Below, piece by piece: positions 1-8,641 of a stretch of 64,000 nt of DNA. The notes under the pieces are model-generated. The model had not been told where the DNA came from. It searched no databases and saw nothing but the letters and a program-made list of their open reading frames with translations. The position numbers were made by a program, and so were the translations under genes. Numbering within the stretch: the stretch's first letter is position 1; each line of letters begins with the position of its first letter. This DNA comes from Nocardiopsis terrae (GTDB taxonomy: Bacteria > Actinomycetota > Actinomycetes > Streptosporangiales > Streptosporangiaceae): assembly GCF_014651695.1 (NCBI RefSeq), contig NZ_BMXJ01000003.1:647046-711045 (forward strand), in the 5' to 3' direction.

Positions 1-1599
1 GGACGCCCACAGATCATGCGCAGCCTGAGCGGGCTGCTGATCGTCCTGGGTGTGACGATGCTCAGCGGCACGATCGTCTCGGTCGCCCTGCCCCAGATCG
101 TCGGTTCCCTCCAGGGGACCCAGTCCCAGTACACCTGGGTGGTGACCGCGACCCTGCTGGCGTCCACGGCCTCCACCCCGATCTGGGGCAAACTCGCCGA
201 CCTGTTCCCCAAGAAGCGACTGCTCCAGGTCTCGATCGTCCTGTTCATCGCCGCCTCCCTGCTGTGCGGTTTCGCGCAGACCACCGGACAGCTCATCGCC
301 GCCCGCGCGGTGCAGGGGCTGGGCATGGGCGCCTCCCAGGTCCTGGTGCAGGCGACCATCGCGGCCCTGGTCAGCCCCAGGGAACGCGGCCGCTTCAACG
401 GGCTCATCGGCGCCATCATGGCCGTGGCCACCGTCGGCGGCCCACTCGTCGGCGGCGCGCTCACCGACGTCTCCTGGCTGGGCTGGCGCTGGTGCTTCTT
501 CATCGGCGTACCGTTCATGCTGGTCGCACTGGTCGTCCTCACCCGCACCCTGAACCTGGTGGAGGAGCGCCGCAGGGACGTGCGCATCGACTACCTCGGC
601 GCCGCACTCATCGCCGCCGGCGTCAGCACGCTGCTGCTGTGGGTGACCTTCGTCGGCGGCAGCTTCGACTGGATCTCCTGGCAGTCCGGAGCCATGGCCG
701 TCGGCGGCCTCCTGCTGCTGACCCTGGCCGTGTGGGTGGAGAACCGGGTGTCCGAGCCGGTCATCCCGCTGCGTCTGGTCGTCCGCCGGGAGACAGCGAT
801 CGCGATCGTGGCCAGCGCGGCGGTCGGCATGGCGATGTTCGGCGGCGCCGTCTTCCTGGGCCAGTACTTCCAACTGGCCCGCGGCTACTCGCCGACCGAG
901 GCCGGGCTGCTGACCACCCCGCTGATGCTCGGCATGATGGCCTCCTCGACCGTCTCCGGCCTGTTGGTCTCCCGCTCGGGCCGGGTCAAGCCCTACGTCA
1001 TCACCGGCCTGGTCTCGCTGACCCTCGGTTTCCTGCTGCTGTCCACCATCGACGAGACGACCTCGCTGCTCGTGGTGTCCCTGGGCATGCTCGGCGTCGG
1101 CGTGGGCGTGGGCATGTCGATGCAGAACCTGGTGCTGGTCGTGCAGAACTCGGTGCCGCTGCGCGAACTCGGCGCGGCCAGTGGAGCGGTCGCGTTCTTC
1201 CGCTCCCTGGGCGGCACCGTCGGGGTGTCCGTGCTCGGCGCGATCCTGGCCAACCGGGTCAGCACCAACATCTCCGACGGCCTGGCGGCCTCGGGGGCCG
1301 ACGTGCCCGCGGGAGGAGGCGACAGCAGCACCCTGGACCTGGCGGGCATGCCCCCGTTCCTGCGCCACATCGTGGAGGGCGCCTACGGTGCGGCGACCGG
1401 CGACATCTTCCTGGTCGCCACCGGGATCGCCGTGGTCGGCCTGGTGGTGGTGTGCTTCCTGCCCCGGGTCCGACTGCGCGACACCCTCGACCTGGTCCGG
1501 GCGAAGGACGGCGGGGAACAGCAGGACCGGCCGGAGCCGACCGGCACGGAGGGGCCCGAGGAGCGCGGGGAGCGCGGGGAGCACGGAGCCCCGGTCTGA
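1..1599 (+). CDS. MFS transporter, DHA2 (drug:H+ antiporter) type, 5' end cut by window
   Basis: Polytopic membrane exporter of the 14-helix DHA2 class, expected to expel drugs or toxic metabolites with the proton gradient. The frame is open to base 1. The first in-window ATG is at 16 and the text there (SGLLIVLG) is already the first membrane helix, so the true start probably lies upstream. Visible features are the family texts TYTWVVTATLLAS-like (YTWVVTATLLASTASTPIWG, early region) and GKLADLFPKKR (the helix 2-3 loop, motif A), then repeated hydrophobic helices. The charged tail after about residue 480 is rich in Glu and Gly and probably cytoplasmic. The substrate cannot be told from sequence. 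Confidence 0.85.
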   Translation, partial: GRPQIMRSLSGLLIVLGVTMLSGTIVSVALPQIVGSLQGTQSQYTWVVTATLLASTASTPIWGKLADLFPKKRLLQVSIVLFIAASLLCGFAQTTGQLIAARAVQGLGMGASQVLVQATIAALVSPRERGRFNGLIGAIMAVATVGGPLVGGALTDVSWLGWRWCFFIGVPFMLVALVVLTRTLNLVEERRRDVRIDYLGAALIAAGVSTLLLWVTFVGGSFDWISWQSGAMAVGGLLLLTLAVWVENRVSEPVIPLRLVVRRETAIAIVASAAVGMAMFGGAVFLGQYFQLARGYSPTEAGLLTTPLMLGMMASSTVSGLLVSRSGRVKPYVITGLVSLTLGFLLLSTIDETTSLLVVSLGMLGVGVGVGMSMQNLVLVVQNSVPLRELGAASGAVAFFRSLGGTVGVSVLGAILANRVSTNISDGLAASGADVPAGGGDSSTLDLAGMPPFLRHIVEGAYGAATGDIFLVATGIAVVGLVVVCFLPRVRLRDTLDLVRAKDGGEQQDRPEPTGTEGPEERGERGEHGAPV

Positions 1600-1620
1600 C
1601 CCGCGCCCCGCAGCGGAGTC

Positions 1621-1640
1621 CCGCGGCCCGCCGGCCGCGG
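1621..1640. terminator. Short GC hairpin after the DHA2 gene
   Basis: An 8-bp perfect stem (CCGCGGCC / GGCCGCGG) with a 4-nt loop lies 22 nt after the transporter stop. There is no T-tract, as is usual in high-GC actinomycetes. A terminator role is inferred from position. Confidence 0.35.
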
Positions 1641-1807
1641 CACCGGGCCCCACCGGACCACCGGCGGGTCCGCGGCCACGGACCGACCGGGCGGTGACAG
1701 AACCGGGCAAAAGCTTGCGCGTTCGACCCGCCCGGGCACGGTCGAGCTGGCACTCTGGAAGGAGGCGGCCACCCCTCGGCGGCCGCACGCCACCGGGAGG
1801 AGTCCCG

Positions 1808-2662
1808 TTGAGTCCAGTTTCCGAGAACCCGCCTCCGGCGTTCGATCCGGCCTGGCTGTCCCTGCGGGAGGCGGCCGACGACGACGCGCGGGCCACCGCT
1901 GCGCTGGACCCGCTCCGGGTCCACCTGGCGGAGCGGGGCACGGGCCCGGGCGCGGCGCCGGTCCGGATCGCCGACCTCGGGTGCGGCACCGGATCACAGG
2001 GGCGCTGGCTGGTCCCGAAACTGTCGGGCGCCCAGCGGTGGGCCCTGTACGACATCGACTCCGCCCTGCTGTCGCTGGCCGGGGCGCACATGCCCGCGCG
2101 TTCGGCGGACGGGGCGCCGGTGACCGCACGGATGTGTCTGCGGGACCTGGGGTCGGTCACCGCCCCGGAGCTGGCCGGAACCGACCTGGTGACCGGCTCC
2201 GCCCTGTTGGACCTGCTCACCCGCGAGGAACTCGCGTCGGTGGCCCGGGCGGTGGCCGGGGCGGGTTGCGCGGCCCTGTTCACCCTGTCCGTGTCGGGGC
2301 GGGTGGAACTGTTCCCGAGCGATCCGGCCGACGCCGCGGTCACCGGAGCGTTCAACGGGCACCAGCGCCGCGAGGGCCGGCTGGGTCCGGACGCGGCGGA
2401 GGCCGCCGTCGCGGTGTTCGGGGAACTGGGCTACCGGGTGCTGACCTTCCCGAGCCCGTGGCGGCTGTGCCCGGAGAGCGTGCCGCTGGCCCTGACGTGG
2501 TTGCGGGGGTGGGTCGGGGCCGCCCGTGAACAGGACCCGGCCGCGGTCCCCTGCGGTTACCCGGAACGCCGGCTCGGCGAGTGCGAACGCGGTGAACTGG
2601 GCGCCCTCGTACACCACACCGACCTCCTGGCGCTGCCCGACGGGGGCGCGGGACGGCCATGA
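1808..2662 (+). CDS. Class I SAM-dependent methyltransferase
   Basis: Rossmann-fold methyltransferase of 284 residues. The SAM-binding motif I is clear (IADLGCGTGSQG, about residues 53-64), followed by the acidic strand-2 end LYDIDSALL. I chose the TTG at 1808 because GGGAGGAG lies just upstream at about 1796-1803 and the open frame before it is non-homologous GC-rich text. It overlaps the next gene by 4 nt (ATGA), so the two are translationally coupled. Methyltransferases next to flippase-like membrane proteins and creatininase-family enzymes occur in actinobacterial clusters, but the substrate is unknown. Fold confidence is high, substrate none. Confidence 0.82.
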   Translation: MSPVSENPPPAFDPAWLSLREAADDDARATAALDPLRVHLAERGTGPGAAPVRIADLGCGTGSQGRWLVPKLSGAQRWALYDIDSALLSLAGAHMPARSADGAPVTARMCLRDLGSVTAPELAGTDLVTGSALLDLLTREELASVARAVAGAGCAALFTLSVSGRVELFPSDPADAAVTGAFNGHQRREGRLGPDAAEAAVAVFGELGYRVLTFPSPWRLCPESVPLALTWLRGWVGAAREQDPAAVPCGYPERRLGECERGELGALVHHTDLLALPDGGAGRP

Positions 2663-3660
2663 GTCGCACGGCATCGCGTCGCTCGGCGTGGCTGCGGTCG
2701 CTGGCCGGGGCGGCGATCCTGGCCGGGGTGCTGTGGTGGTACCCGCTGGGGGCCTTCACCGACGCCTTCGGCGCGGTCGACGCCGGGGCCCTGGCCGCGG
2801 CCCTGGCGATCGGTCTGGTCACCACCGTGCTGTGCGCCTCCCGCTGGGTGCTGGTGGCGCGCGGGGTGGGGCTGCGCTTGCCCTGGGGGCGCGCCGTGGG
2901 CGACTACTACCGTGCGATCCTGCTGAACGCCGTCCTGCCCGCCGGGGTACTCGGCGACGTGCACCGGGCGGTGAGCCACGGACGTTACGCGGGCGACCTG
3001 GCCCGGGGTGTGCGCGCCGTGGTGTTGGAGCGGGTGGCCGGGCAGGTGGTGCTCGCCGCGACGTGCACGGTGCTGTTGTTCGCCCTGCCCGCCGCCCTGC
3101 TGGGGCCGGGTCTGCTCGCGGTCGCCGCCTCCGTGGGGGTGCTGGCCGTGGTGGCCGGAGCGGTGGGAATCGGCTGGGTGGTGGGACGACGGCGCCGTTC
3201 ACGCTGGTGGCGGGCGCTGGCGGCGACGGTGGCGGACACCCGGGCCGGCCTGTTCACGGGCACGACCGGCCCGGGGGTGCTGGTGCTGTCGGTGGCCGCC
3301 CTGGCCGGGCACGTGACCCTGTTCCTGGTGGCGGCCCGGACGGCGGGCATCACCGCGCCCGTGTTCGCGCTGGTCCCGCTGCTGGTGTTGGCTCTGGTCG
3401 CGATGAGCGTTCCCGCGAACGTGGGCGGATGGGGGCCGCGTGAGGCGGTGACGGCGCTGGCCTTCGGGGTGGCCGGGCTGGGTTCAGCGGCGGGTCTGAC
3501 CGCGTCGGTGGTCTACGGGGTCCTGGCCCTGGTCGCCGCCCTGCCCGGTGCGCTGGTCCTGGTGTGGCGGCTGTTTCGGGTCGAGCACGCGCAGGTACCC
3601 CGCGAAGGCCTCGACCAGGTGGGCCAGCAGATCACGGCCCTCGGCCGCGGTGGCGCGTGA
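2659..3660 (+). CDS. Lysylphosphatidylglycerol synthase TM-region (flippase-like) protein
   Basis: Integral membrane protein of 333 residues in the LPG-synthase transmembrane/UPF0104 family, with about eight hydrophobic helices. Family texts seen are SRWVLVARGVGL, YYRAILLNAVLPAGVLGD and, near the end, VPANVGGWGPREAV. There is no soluble aminoacyl-transferase domain, so it is the flippase-like half only. It is coupled to the methyltransferase by ATGA. The last roughly 28 residues (after VLVWRLF) are polar and run antisense to the body of the convergent creatininase gene, so the stop codon lies inside that gene. It probably moves or shields a lipid-linked intermediate, but this is inference from family. 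Confidence 0.8.
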   Translation: MSRTASRRSAWLRSLAGAAILAGVLWWYPLGAFTDAFGAVDAGALAAALAIGLVTTVLCASRWVLVARGVGLRLPWGRAVGDYYRAILLNAVLPAGVLGDVHRAVSHGRYAGDLARGVRAVVLERVAGQVVLAATCTVLLFALPAALLGPGLLAVAASVGVLAVVAGAVGIGWVVGRRRRSRWWRALAATVADTRAGLFTGTTGPGVLVLSVAALAGHVTLFLVAARTAGITAPVFALVPLLVLALVAMSVPANVGGWGPREAVTALAFGVAGLGSAAGLTASVVYGVLALVAALPGALVLVWRLFRVEHAQVPREGLDQVGQQITALGRGGA

Positions 3661-4284
3661 GGGCTGGCCGACGACACCGGAACGGGTGTAGCGGGCCAGG
3701 CCGGCGGTGAGCATGTGGTCGCGCCGGTCCGCGAGGTGGTCGGCCTCCTCGTAGCCGGGGCGGACCAGGTCGGGCCGCACGTGCAGCAGCACGGAGGTCT
3801 CCAGTTCGCCGGCGTGCATGTCGCGGTCGTTCCAGGTGCTCATCCGCGCCGCCTTCCGGGCCGCCTCCCAGTCGTGCGGACCGGGGAAGAGCGCCATGTC
3901 CCCGCCGGAGGCCTGCACCAGGTTGGCCAGGACGTGGTTGCCGCCGTGCCCGTTGACCAGGACCAGCTTCGGGGTGCCCGCCCTGCGCAGGGAACCGGCG
4001 ATGTCGGAGGCCGTCGCGTACAGGGTGGGCGCCGAGACGCTGACCGTGCCGGGCCAGGCCTCGTGCTCGTGGGAGCAGCCGAAGGCGATCGGGGGCAGGA
4101 CCCGCAGCCCGGGGTGCGCGTCGGCCAGGACCCGCGCCAGGGTGGAGGCGATGACGGTGTCCGTGGTCAGCGGCAGGTGCGGGCCGTGCTGTTCCAGGCT
4201 GCCCACCGGCAGCAGGGCCACCCGGGCGACGGGGGCGCCCTCGTCCTCGCTGGTGCTGCTCGGCAGGGGGTCGGAGAAGTCCAT
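3484..4284 (-). CDS. Creatininase-family metal-dependent amidohydrolase
   Basis: Creatininase-like hydrolase of 266 residues. The metal-site texts are visible: GSLEQHGPHLPLTTD (about residues 28-42), the glycine-rich LVNGHGGN, and HAGELETS with the conserved Glu. The family includes creatininase, the mycofactocin-maturation peptidase MftE and FAPy deformylase; none is singled out here. The conserved body ends near residue 234 (AFAGYLRVL). The final 32 residues (Gln, Arg and Gly rich) are translated antisense through the flippase-like gene, giving a 177-nt tail-to-tail overlap. ATG at 4284 has a modest upstream GGAT. Confidence 0.8.
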   Translation of the reverse strand: MDFSDPLPSSTSEDEGAPVARVALLPVGSLEQHGPHLPLTTDTVIASTLARVLADAHPGLRVLPPIAFGCSHEHEAWPGTVSVSAPTLYATASDIAGSLRRAGTPKLVLVNGHGGNHVLANLVQASGGDMALFPGPHDWEAARKAARMSTWNDRDMHAGELETSVLLHVRPDLVRPGYEEADHLADRRDHMLTAGLARYTRSGVVGQPSRATAAEGRDLLAHLVEAFAGYLRVLDPKQPPHQDQRTGQGGDQGQDPVDHRRGQTRR

Positions 4285-4724
4285 GGGGACATCCTGCCGT
4301 GTCGCCCCGCCGCGGACCAGGCCCGGCGGCCGCGGTGCGCAGGACCTCGCGTTCGCGGCCGGTGAGCGGCCTGGGCCAACCGGTCAGGGACTCACCGGAG
4401 AGTCGGGGTGACGACCCGCAGTTCCCGGCGGGTCCGGCGGAGGAGTTGGTGACGGGTCGCGCGACCCCAGCCCCCGGTGTGGCGAAGGGCACAGGCAGGG
4501 CTCCGAAGCACCGGAAACGGGGCGAGACGGGACGTCCCGTCACTTAGGCTGAACCCCGGGGCTGTTCTGGGCGAAAAATCCCTGTTCCTCTCCCCGACCG
4601 GACCGGAATACTGCCGTGGGCGGCGGGGTTGACCCCCCGTCGGGACCGGAACCGGACCCTTCCGGCAGACCCCCGCTCCCGACCCGCCCCTGTCCCAACC
4701 CGTCTCTAGCGCGCAAGGAAGTAC
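4285..4724. other. 440-nt intergenic stretch with a LuxR-HTH remnant
   Basis: No intact gene was seen. On the minus strand at about 4318-4380 the translation reads LTGREREVLRTAAAGP, which is the opening of a LuxR/NarL-type DNA-binding domain (usual text LTPREREVLRL). The rest of such a domain is missing, so it looks like a decayed regulator end. A TAGGCT hexamer at 4545-4550 could be a -10 element for the following transporter, but no matching -35 was found. Confidence 0.35.
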
Positions 4725-6215
4725 GTGACCAGGCAACCCGACGCAACACACGACGAAGAGGCCGCGGAAAGCGGTGGCGCGGACCAGAAAGCCGCCCGCC
4801 TGGTCATCCCGCTTCTACTGGTCTCGGCCTTCGTCGTCATCCTGAACGAGACGATCATGGGCGTGGCCCTACCCGCGCTCAACCGCGACCTGGGCATCTC
4901 GGTCTCCACCGGACAGTGGCTGACCTCGGCCTTCATGCTCGTGATGGCCGTGGTCATCCCGGTGACCGGTTTCCTGCTCCAGCGGTTCCACCTACGCCAG
5001 GTGTTCATCACCGCGATGAGCCTGTTCAGCCTCGGCACCCTCATCTGTTTCCTGGCCCCGAGCTTCACCTTCCTGCTCCTGGGCCGCATCGTTCAGGCCG
5101 GCGGCACCGCGATCATGATGCCGCTGCTCATGACGACCGTGCTGAACATGGTCCCGGCCGACCGCCGGGGCCGCGTGATGGGCAACATCTCCATCGTCAT
5201 GGCGGTCGCTCCGGCCGTCGGACCGACCCTGTCCGGGTTCATCCTGAGCGTGCTGGACTGGCGCTGGATGTTCGGCCTGGTGCTGCCGATCGCCCTCCTG
5301 GGCCTGGGTCTGGGCGCGGCCTTCATCCGCAACGTCACCGAACCGCGGGCCGCCCGGATCGACGTGCTCTCCGTCATCGTGTCGGCCTTCGCCTTCGGCG
5401 GCCTGGTCTACGGCTTCTCCAGCCTGGGCGAGGCGGCCGACCCCGACGCCGCCGTCCCGCCGTGGACGGCGCTCGTCGTGGGCGCGGTGGCGCTGGTGCT
5501 GTTCGTGTGGCGCCAGCTCAGGCTGCAGCGCGAGGACCGGGCCCTGCTCGACCTCCGCGTGTTCCTGTCCCGTCAGTTCTCGGTCTCGATCGCCCTCGTC
5601 ATGGTCAGCTTCATGGCCCTGTTCGGCACGATCATCCTGCTGCCGCTCTACATGCAGAACGTCCTCGGTTACGACACGCTCGTCACCGGGCTCACCCTGC
5701 TGCCCGGCGGCCTGGTGATGGGTCTGCTGGCACCGTTCGTCGGCCGCCTGTACGACCGGTTCGGCCCCCGCCCCCTGGTCACCCCGGGAGCGGCCGTGGT
5801 CACCCTGGTGATGTGGGGCATGACGTCCTTCGGCGTCGACACCCCGATCGGTTACGTGGTCGCCGCGCACATGGTGCTGAGCGTCGGCCTGGGCCTCATG
5901 TTCACGCCGCTGCTCACCGGTGCGCTGGGTTCCCTGCGTCCTGAGCTGTACTCCTACGGCAGCGCCGTGGTCGGCACCGTCCAGCAGGTGGCGGGCGCCG
6001 CGGGCACCGCCACGTTCATCGCGGTCATGTCCGCGGTCGCCGCCGGGCAGCTGGGCGAGGGCGCGGACGCCGTCGCCGCCGAAGCGGGCGGGATCCACGT
6101 CGCCTTCATGCTGGGTGCCGCCATCACGACGCTGGCCTTCTTCGCTTCCTTCCTCGTCCGCAGGTCCGCCCCCGGAGAGAACTCCCAGGAGCAGAGCACT
6201 CCCGCCGTGCACTGA
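4725..6215 (+). CDS. MFS transporter, DHA2 / EmrB-QacA type
   Basis: Multidrug-efflux type permease of 496 residues with about 14 predicted helices. Family texts are LNETIMGVALPALNRDLG in helix 1, STGQWLTSAFMLVMAVVIP, and the motif-C like region VMAVAPAVGPTLSGFIL (helix 5), typical of antiporters. The GTG at 4725 is chosen for AAGGAAG at 4715-4721. The Asp/Glu-rich N-terminus (residues 1-25) is cytoplasmic. It stands alone on its strand. The large reverse frame across it (4992-6407) is a shadow. Substrate unknown. Confidence 0.88.
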   Translation: MTRQPDATHDEEAAESGGADQKAARLVIPLLLVSAFVVILNETIMGVALPALNRDLGISVSTGQWLTSAFMLVMAVVIPVTGFLLQRFHLRQVFITAMSLFSLGTLICFLAPSFTFLLLGRIVQAGGTAIMMPLLMTTVLNMVPADRRGRVMGNISIVMAVAPAVGPTLSGFILSVLDWRWMFGLVLPIALLGLGLGAAFIRNVTEPRAARIDVLSVIVSAFAFGGLVYGFSSLGEAADPDAAVPPWTALVVGAVALVLFVWRQLRLQREDRALLDLRVFLSRQFSVSIALVMVSFMALFGTIILLPLYMQNVLGYDTLVTGLTLLPGGLVMGLLAPFVGRLYDRFGPRPLVTPGAAVVTLVMWGMTSFGVDTPIGYVVAAHMVLSVGLGLMFTPLLTGALGSLRPELYSYGSAVVGTVQQVAGAAGTATFIAVMSAVAAGQLGEGADAVAAEAGGIHVAFMLGAAITTLAFFASFLVRRSAPGENSQEQSTPAVH

Positions 6216-6258
6216 GTCTGGGCGAGCAGGAGGGGCCTCATCGGACGAAGGAGGGCCC

Positions 6259-8094
6259 TCAACCGAACATCTCGGCCGCCCGGTCGAGTACGCCCTCGGG
6301 CAGGTAACCGCTCTCCACCCCGACCTGCCACCCCTGGGCGCGGGCGAGGCAGGCCAGGGCCAGGAGGTGCGGGTTGACCAGGGAGTCGGGGTCCTCGGCA
6401 CGGTCACCGATGCTGTACGCCTCCCGGTGCTGCTCCAGCGCGTCAGCCAGCGCCAGGCTGAACCCCTCCCGGTCCCCCGCCACCAGTTGGGAGAGCAGCA
6501 GCACCGGCGGGGGCGGGAAGCCGGGCATGTGGTACTCGGCGAGCGCGGCGACGGCTTCGTCCGTCGCGGCGCGCACCGCCCCGTTCGACGGGCGGGTCTC
6601 GTCCTGCGACCAACGCCGCCAGCCGCGTGCCCGCTCCGCCTTCAGGTAGGCCAGGAACGCGGTGTTGTAGCGGGGGAATACCGCGAAGCCCTGTTCCTCG
6701 TCCTTACGGAGGAAGGCGTCCCGGGGGTAGGCGACCAGGGTGTCCAGGCGCTCCAGCGAACCCGAGAGCAGGGCGTACTCGATCGCGATCCTGCGCGCGC
6801 CCTCGGACACCTTCCTCGTCGGTGCGACACAGCGCAGGGGCGCCGTGGTCCGGCCGATGGTCACGTCGACCGTCTCCCCCGGTTCCCCGGTGGCGCTGGC
6901 GAAGACCGCCGCGGTGTACTGCGAGGCGTGGGTGAGAGCGGCGAGCTGGCGCGGGTGCCGGGCGTGCGGGTCGACCACCGAGTAGAACCGGAAGCTGAGG
7001 AGTTCGCTCCAGGCAGAGCGCTGCAACGCTGAGGGCAGTTCCGTCGGGATGATCTCGGGCCGCCAGATCGTGTCGAGCTTCCGATCCGCGGACTCGAACA
7101 GGGAATCAGCCTCACGTCCCCCGGAGAAGTTCTCCGTGGGGCGCTCGACGGCCAAGGGTCCTTCGGACAGTGCCCGGAGCGCCTCGGGGTCCTTGTCGGT
7201 TCCGTACGGGCCGACCCGTGGGCCGCTGCGGCGGCTCTCCCCCTCGACCAGCTGCCCGGGCAGGTAGTCGGACTCGAACGGCATCTCCCAGCCCTCGACC
7301 CGCACCGCCAGGGCCGCGAAGGCGAGTTCGGCCACCGGCAGCAGGGACCTGGGGGAGGAATCGCCCAGGGTGTCCCGGAACCATGACAGGCGGGCGGCCA
7401 TGGTCGTCCAGAACGCCTCCTCGTTGCGGGTGAGCAGGGCGTGCAGGAGCAGGAGGTCGGAGTCGACCGAGCCGAGATCAGGGTGCTTGTCCCCGGGTTC
7501 CCTGCCGAGGGAGGCGAAGAAGGGTTCGAGCGCGGACTCCACGTAGCGCACGAGCTGGTCCCGTTCGGCGCCCAACTCGGGGAAGACGTGGAAGGCGAGC
7601 GCGCGGTGCAGTACGTCGTCCTCCCCGAAGGCGGAGGCGAACTGGACGAGGGCGCCCTCGTTGCTGTCGTGGAGGTCGGCGACGACACACAGGTAGAGTG
7701 CCTCGGCCCAGTCCCCGAGGGGGACTCGGCGCTGACTCCGGGGCTCGTCCCCCGGTTCCTCGTCGTGGTCCCGGTAGGAGACTCCGGTCCCCGTGTAGGT
7801 GAGGTGGACGGAGAACTCCGCGGAGCTGGGCGCCCCGTCCAGCTTGAGCCCGCCGATCCGTGCCTCGGCGGCGGAGTACAGGGCGGCGCGGATGTCGGCG
7901 TCGGTCTCCGGAACGGCCGCCGAACGCGCACCCGCGTAGTCGAGCAGGTCCCGGGAGATCATCTCCCAGCCGAACCCGTCGCGTCCCGTTTCCTGCTGGC
8001 CCCGAACCTGGAGACTGACCTCGTCGAAGAAGCCCTCGGTGGCTTTCCCCAGAGCCTTCTCGCTCACCCTGTGCCGTTCGATCCGCGCGGTCAA
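6259..8094 (-). CDS. Protein with two Imm49-like halves (polymorphic-toxin immunity family)
   Basis: A 611-residue protein whose start (TTG at 8094, reading TARIERH after the initiator) and hallmarks match the Imm49 immunity family as I know it. The family's C-terminal signature, a helical stretch ending in ESDYLP, occurs twice: ESDYLP at 274-279 after LLPVAELAFAALAVRVEGW, and ESGYLP at 594-599 after LLALACLARAQGW. Single Imm49 proteins are usually about 250-300 residues, so this is a tandem duplication or fusion. AGAGGG lies just upstream of the TTG. No toxin gene is adjacent, so it may be an orphan immunity protein. Family call is from memory of motif layout, not a search. Confidence 0.65.
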   Translation of the reverse strand: MTARIERHRVSEKALGKATEGFFDEVSLQVRGQQETGRDGFGWEMISRDLLDYAGARSAAVPETDADIRAALYSAAEARIGGLKLDGAPSSAEFSVHLTYTGTGVSYRDHDEEPGDEPRSQRRVPLGDWAEALYLCVVADLHDSNEGALVQFASAFGEDDVLHRALAFHVFPELGAERDQLVRYVESALEPFFASLGREPGDKHPDLGSVDSDLLLLHALLTRNEEAFWTTMAARLSWFRDTLGDSSPRSLLPVAELAFAALAVRVEGWEMPFESDYLPGQLVEGESRRSGPRVGPYGTDKDPEALRALSEGPLAVERPTENFSGGREADSLFESADRKLDTIWRPEIIPTELPSALQRSAWSELLSFRFYSVVDPHARHPRQLAALTHASQYTAAVFASATGEPGETVDVTIGRTTAPLRCVAPTRKVSEGARRIAIEYALLSGSLERLDTLVAYPRDAFLRKDEEQGFAVFPRYNTAFLAYLKAERARGWRRWSQDETRPSNGAVRAATDEAVAALAEYHMPGFPPPPVLLLSQLVAGDREGFSLALADALEQHREAYSIGDRAEDPDSLVNPHLLALACLARAQGWQVGVESGYLPEGVLDRAAEMFG

Positions 8095-8641
8095 CGAACC
8101 CTCTTCCCGTCCTGGTTGGGGGCGTGTTCACCCCGATACGCGGGAGAGTCTGGCACAGCCTGACGACAGGAAGGCAGCGACGCAGGACATCCCCGCGTGC
8201 GCGGGGAGCAGTCTTTTACCTGGCAACTTACCGGCGGCAAGAGGCCGTTTCTACAACTTCTCGAGAAACAGACAAATCAGGCGCCATTCCAGGAGCGCCT
8301 CCCCGGCTGAGTCTACGGCTGACCCGTTGAGCCCGCTCTCGGACCCGAAGCCGACCTTTCCTCCGAAATCGGAGGGCACCTCTGCCGCGGAGCGCCCCAG
8401 GCCCACCGGGAGTACAGAGACTCGCGGATCCGATGGCGAAGTTCCACCCGTTCAGGGCTGTGAGCTGCCACGATCACCTGGGGGTTCCGGCATCGCCCGG
8501 TACACGACCCCCGTTCCCCGGCTGCGTCGGCGCCCTGGCTTCCCTGATGCCCCGTCCTCCCTGATGGTGAGCACCGAGGTGTCCTGCGTGCGGCGGCGAC
8601 AGCCGGGGACGGAACCACCCACGACCCACGGGGAAGGAACA
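8095..8641. other. 547-nt intergenic stretch
   Basis: It contains the isolated CRISPR-like repeat at 8185-8211, then a stretch at about 8212-8285 that is richer in A and T than its surroundings. From about 8290 to 8641 the DNA is GC-rich leader of the downstream dehydrogenase; the open frame running through it has no ribosome site and no recognisable protein text. No other gene was seen. Confidence 0.5.
8185..8211. repeat. Isolated type I-E CRISPR-like repeat
   Basis: A single 27-nt unit with the hairpin core CCCCGCGTGCGCGGGG, the same core as the array at 22151-22665, but ending in AGCAG instead of CTCAC and beginning GGACAT. That ending matches the commoner actinobacterial I-E repeat form. 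No second copy lies within one spacer length on either side. Confidence 0.6.
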
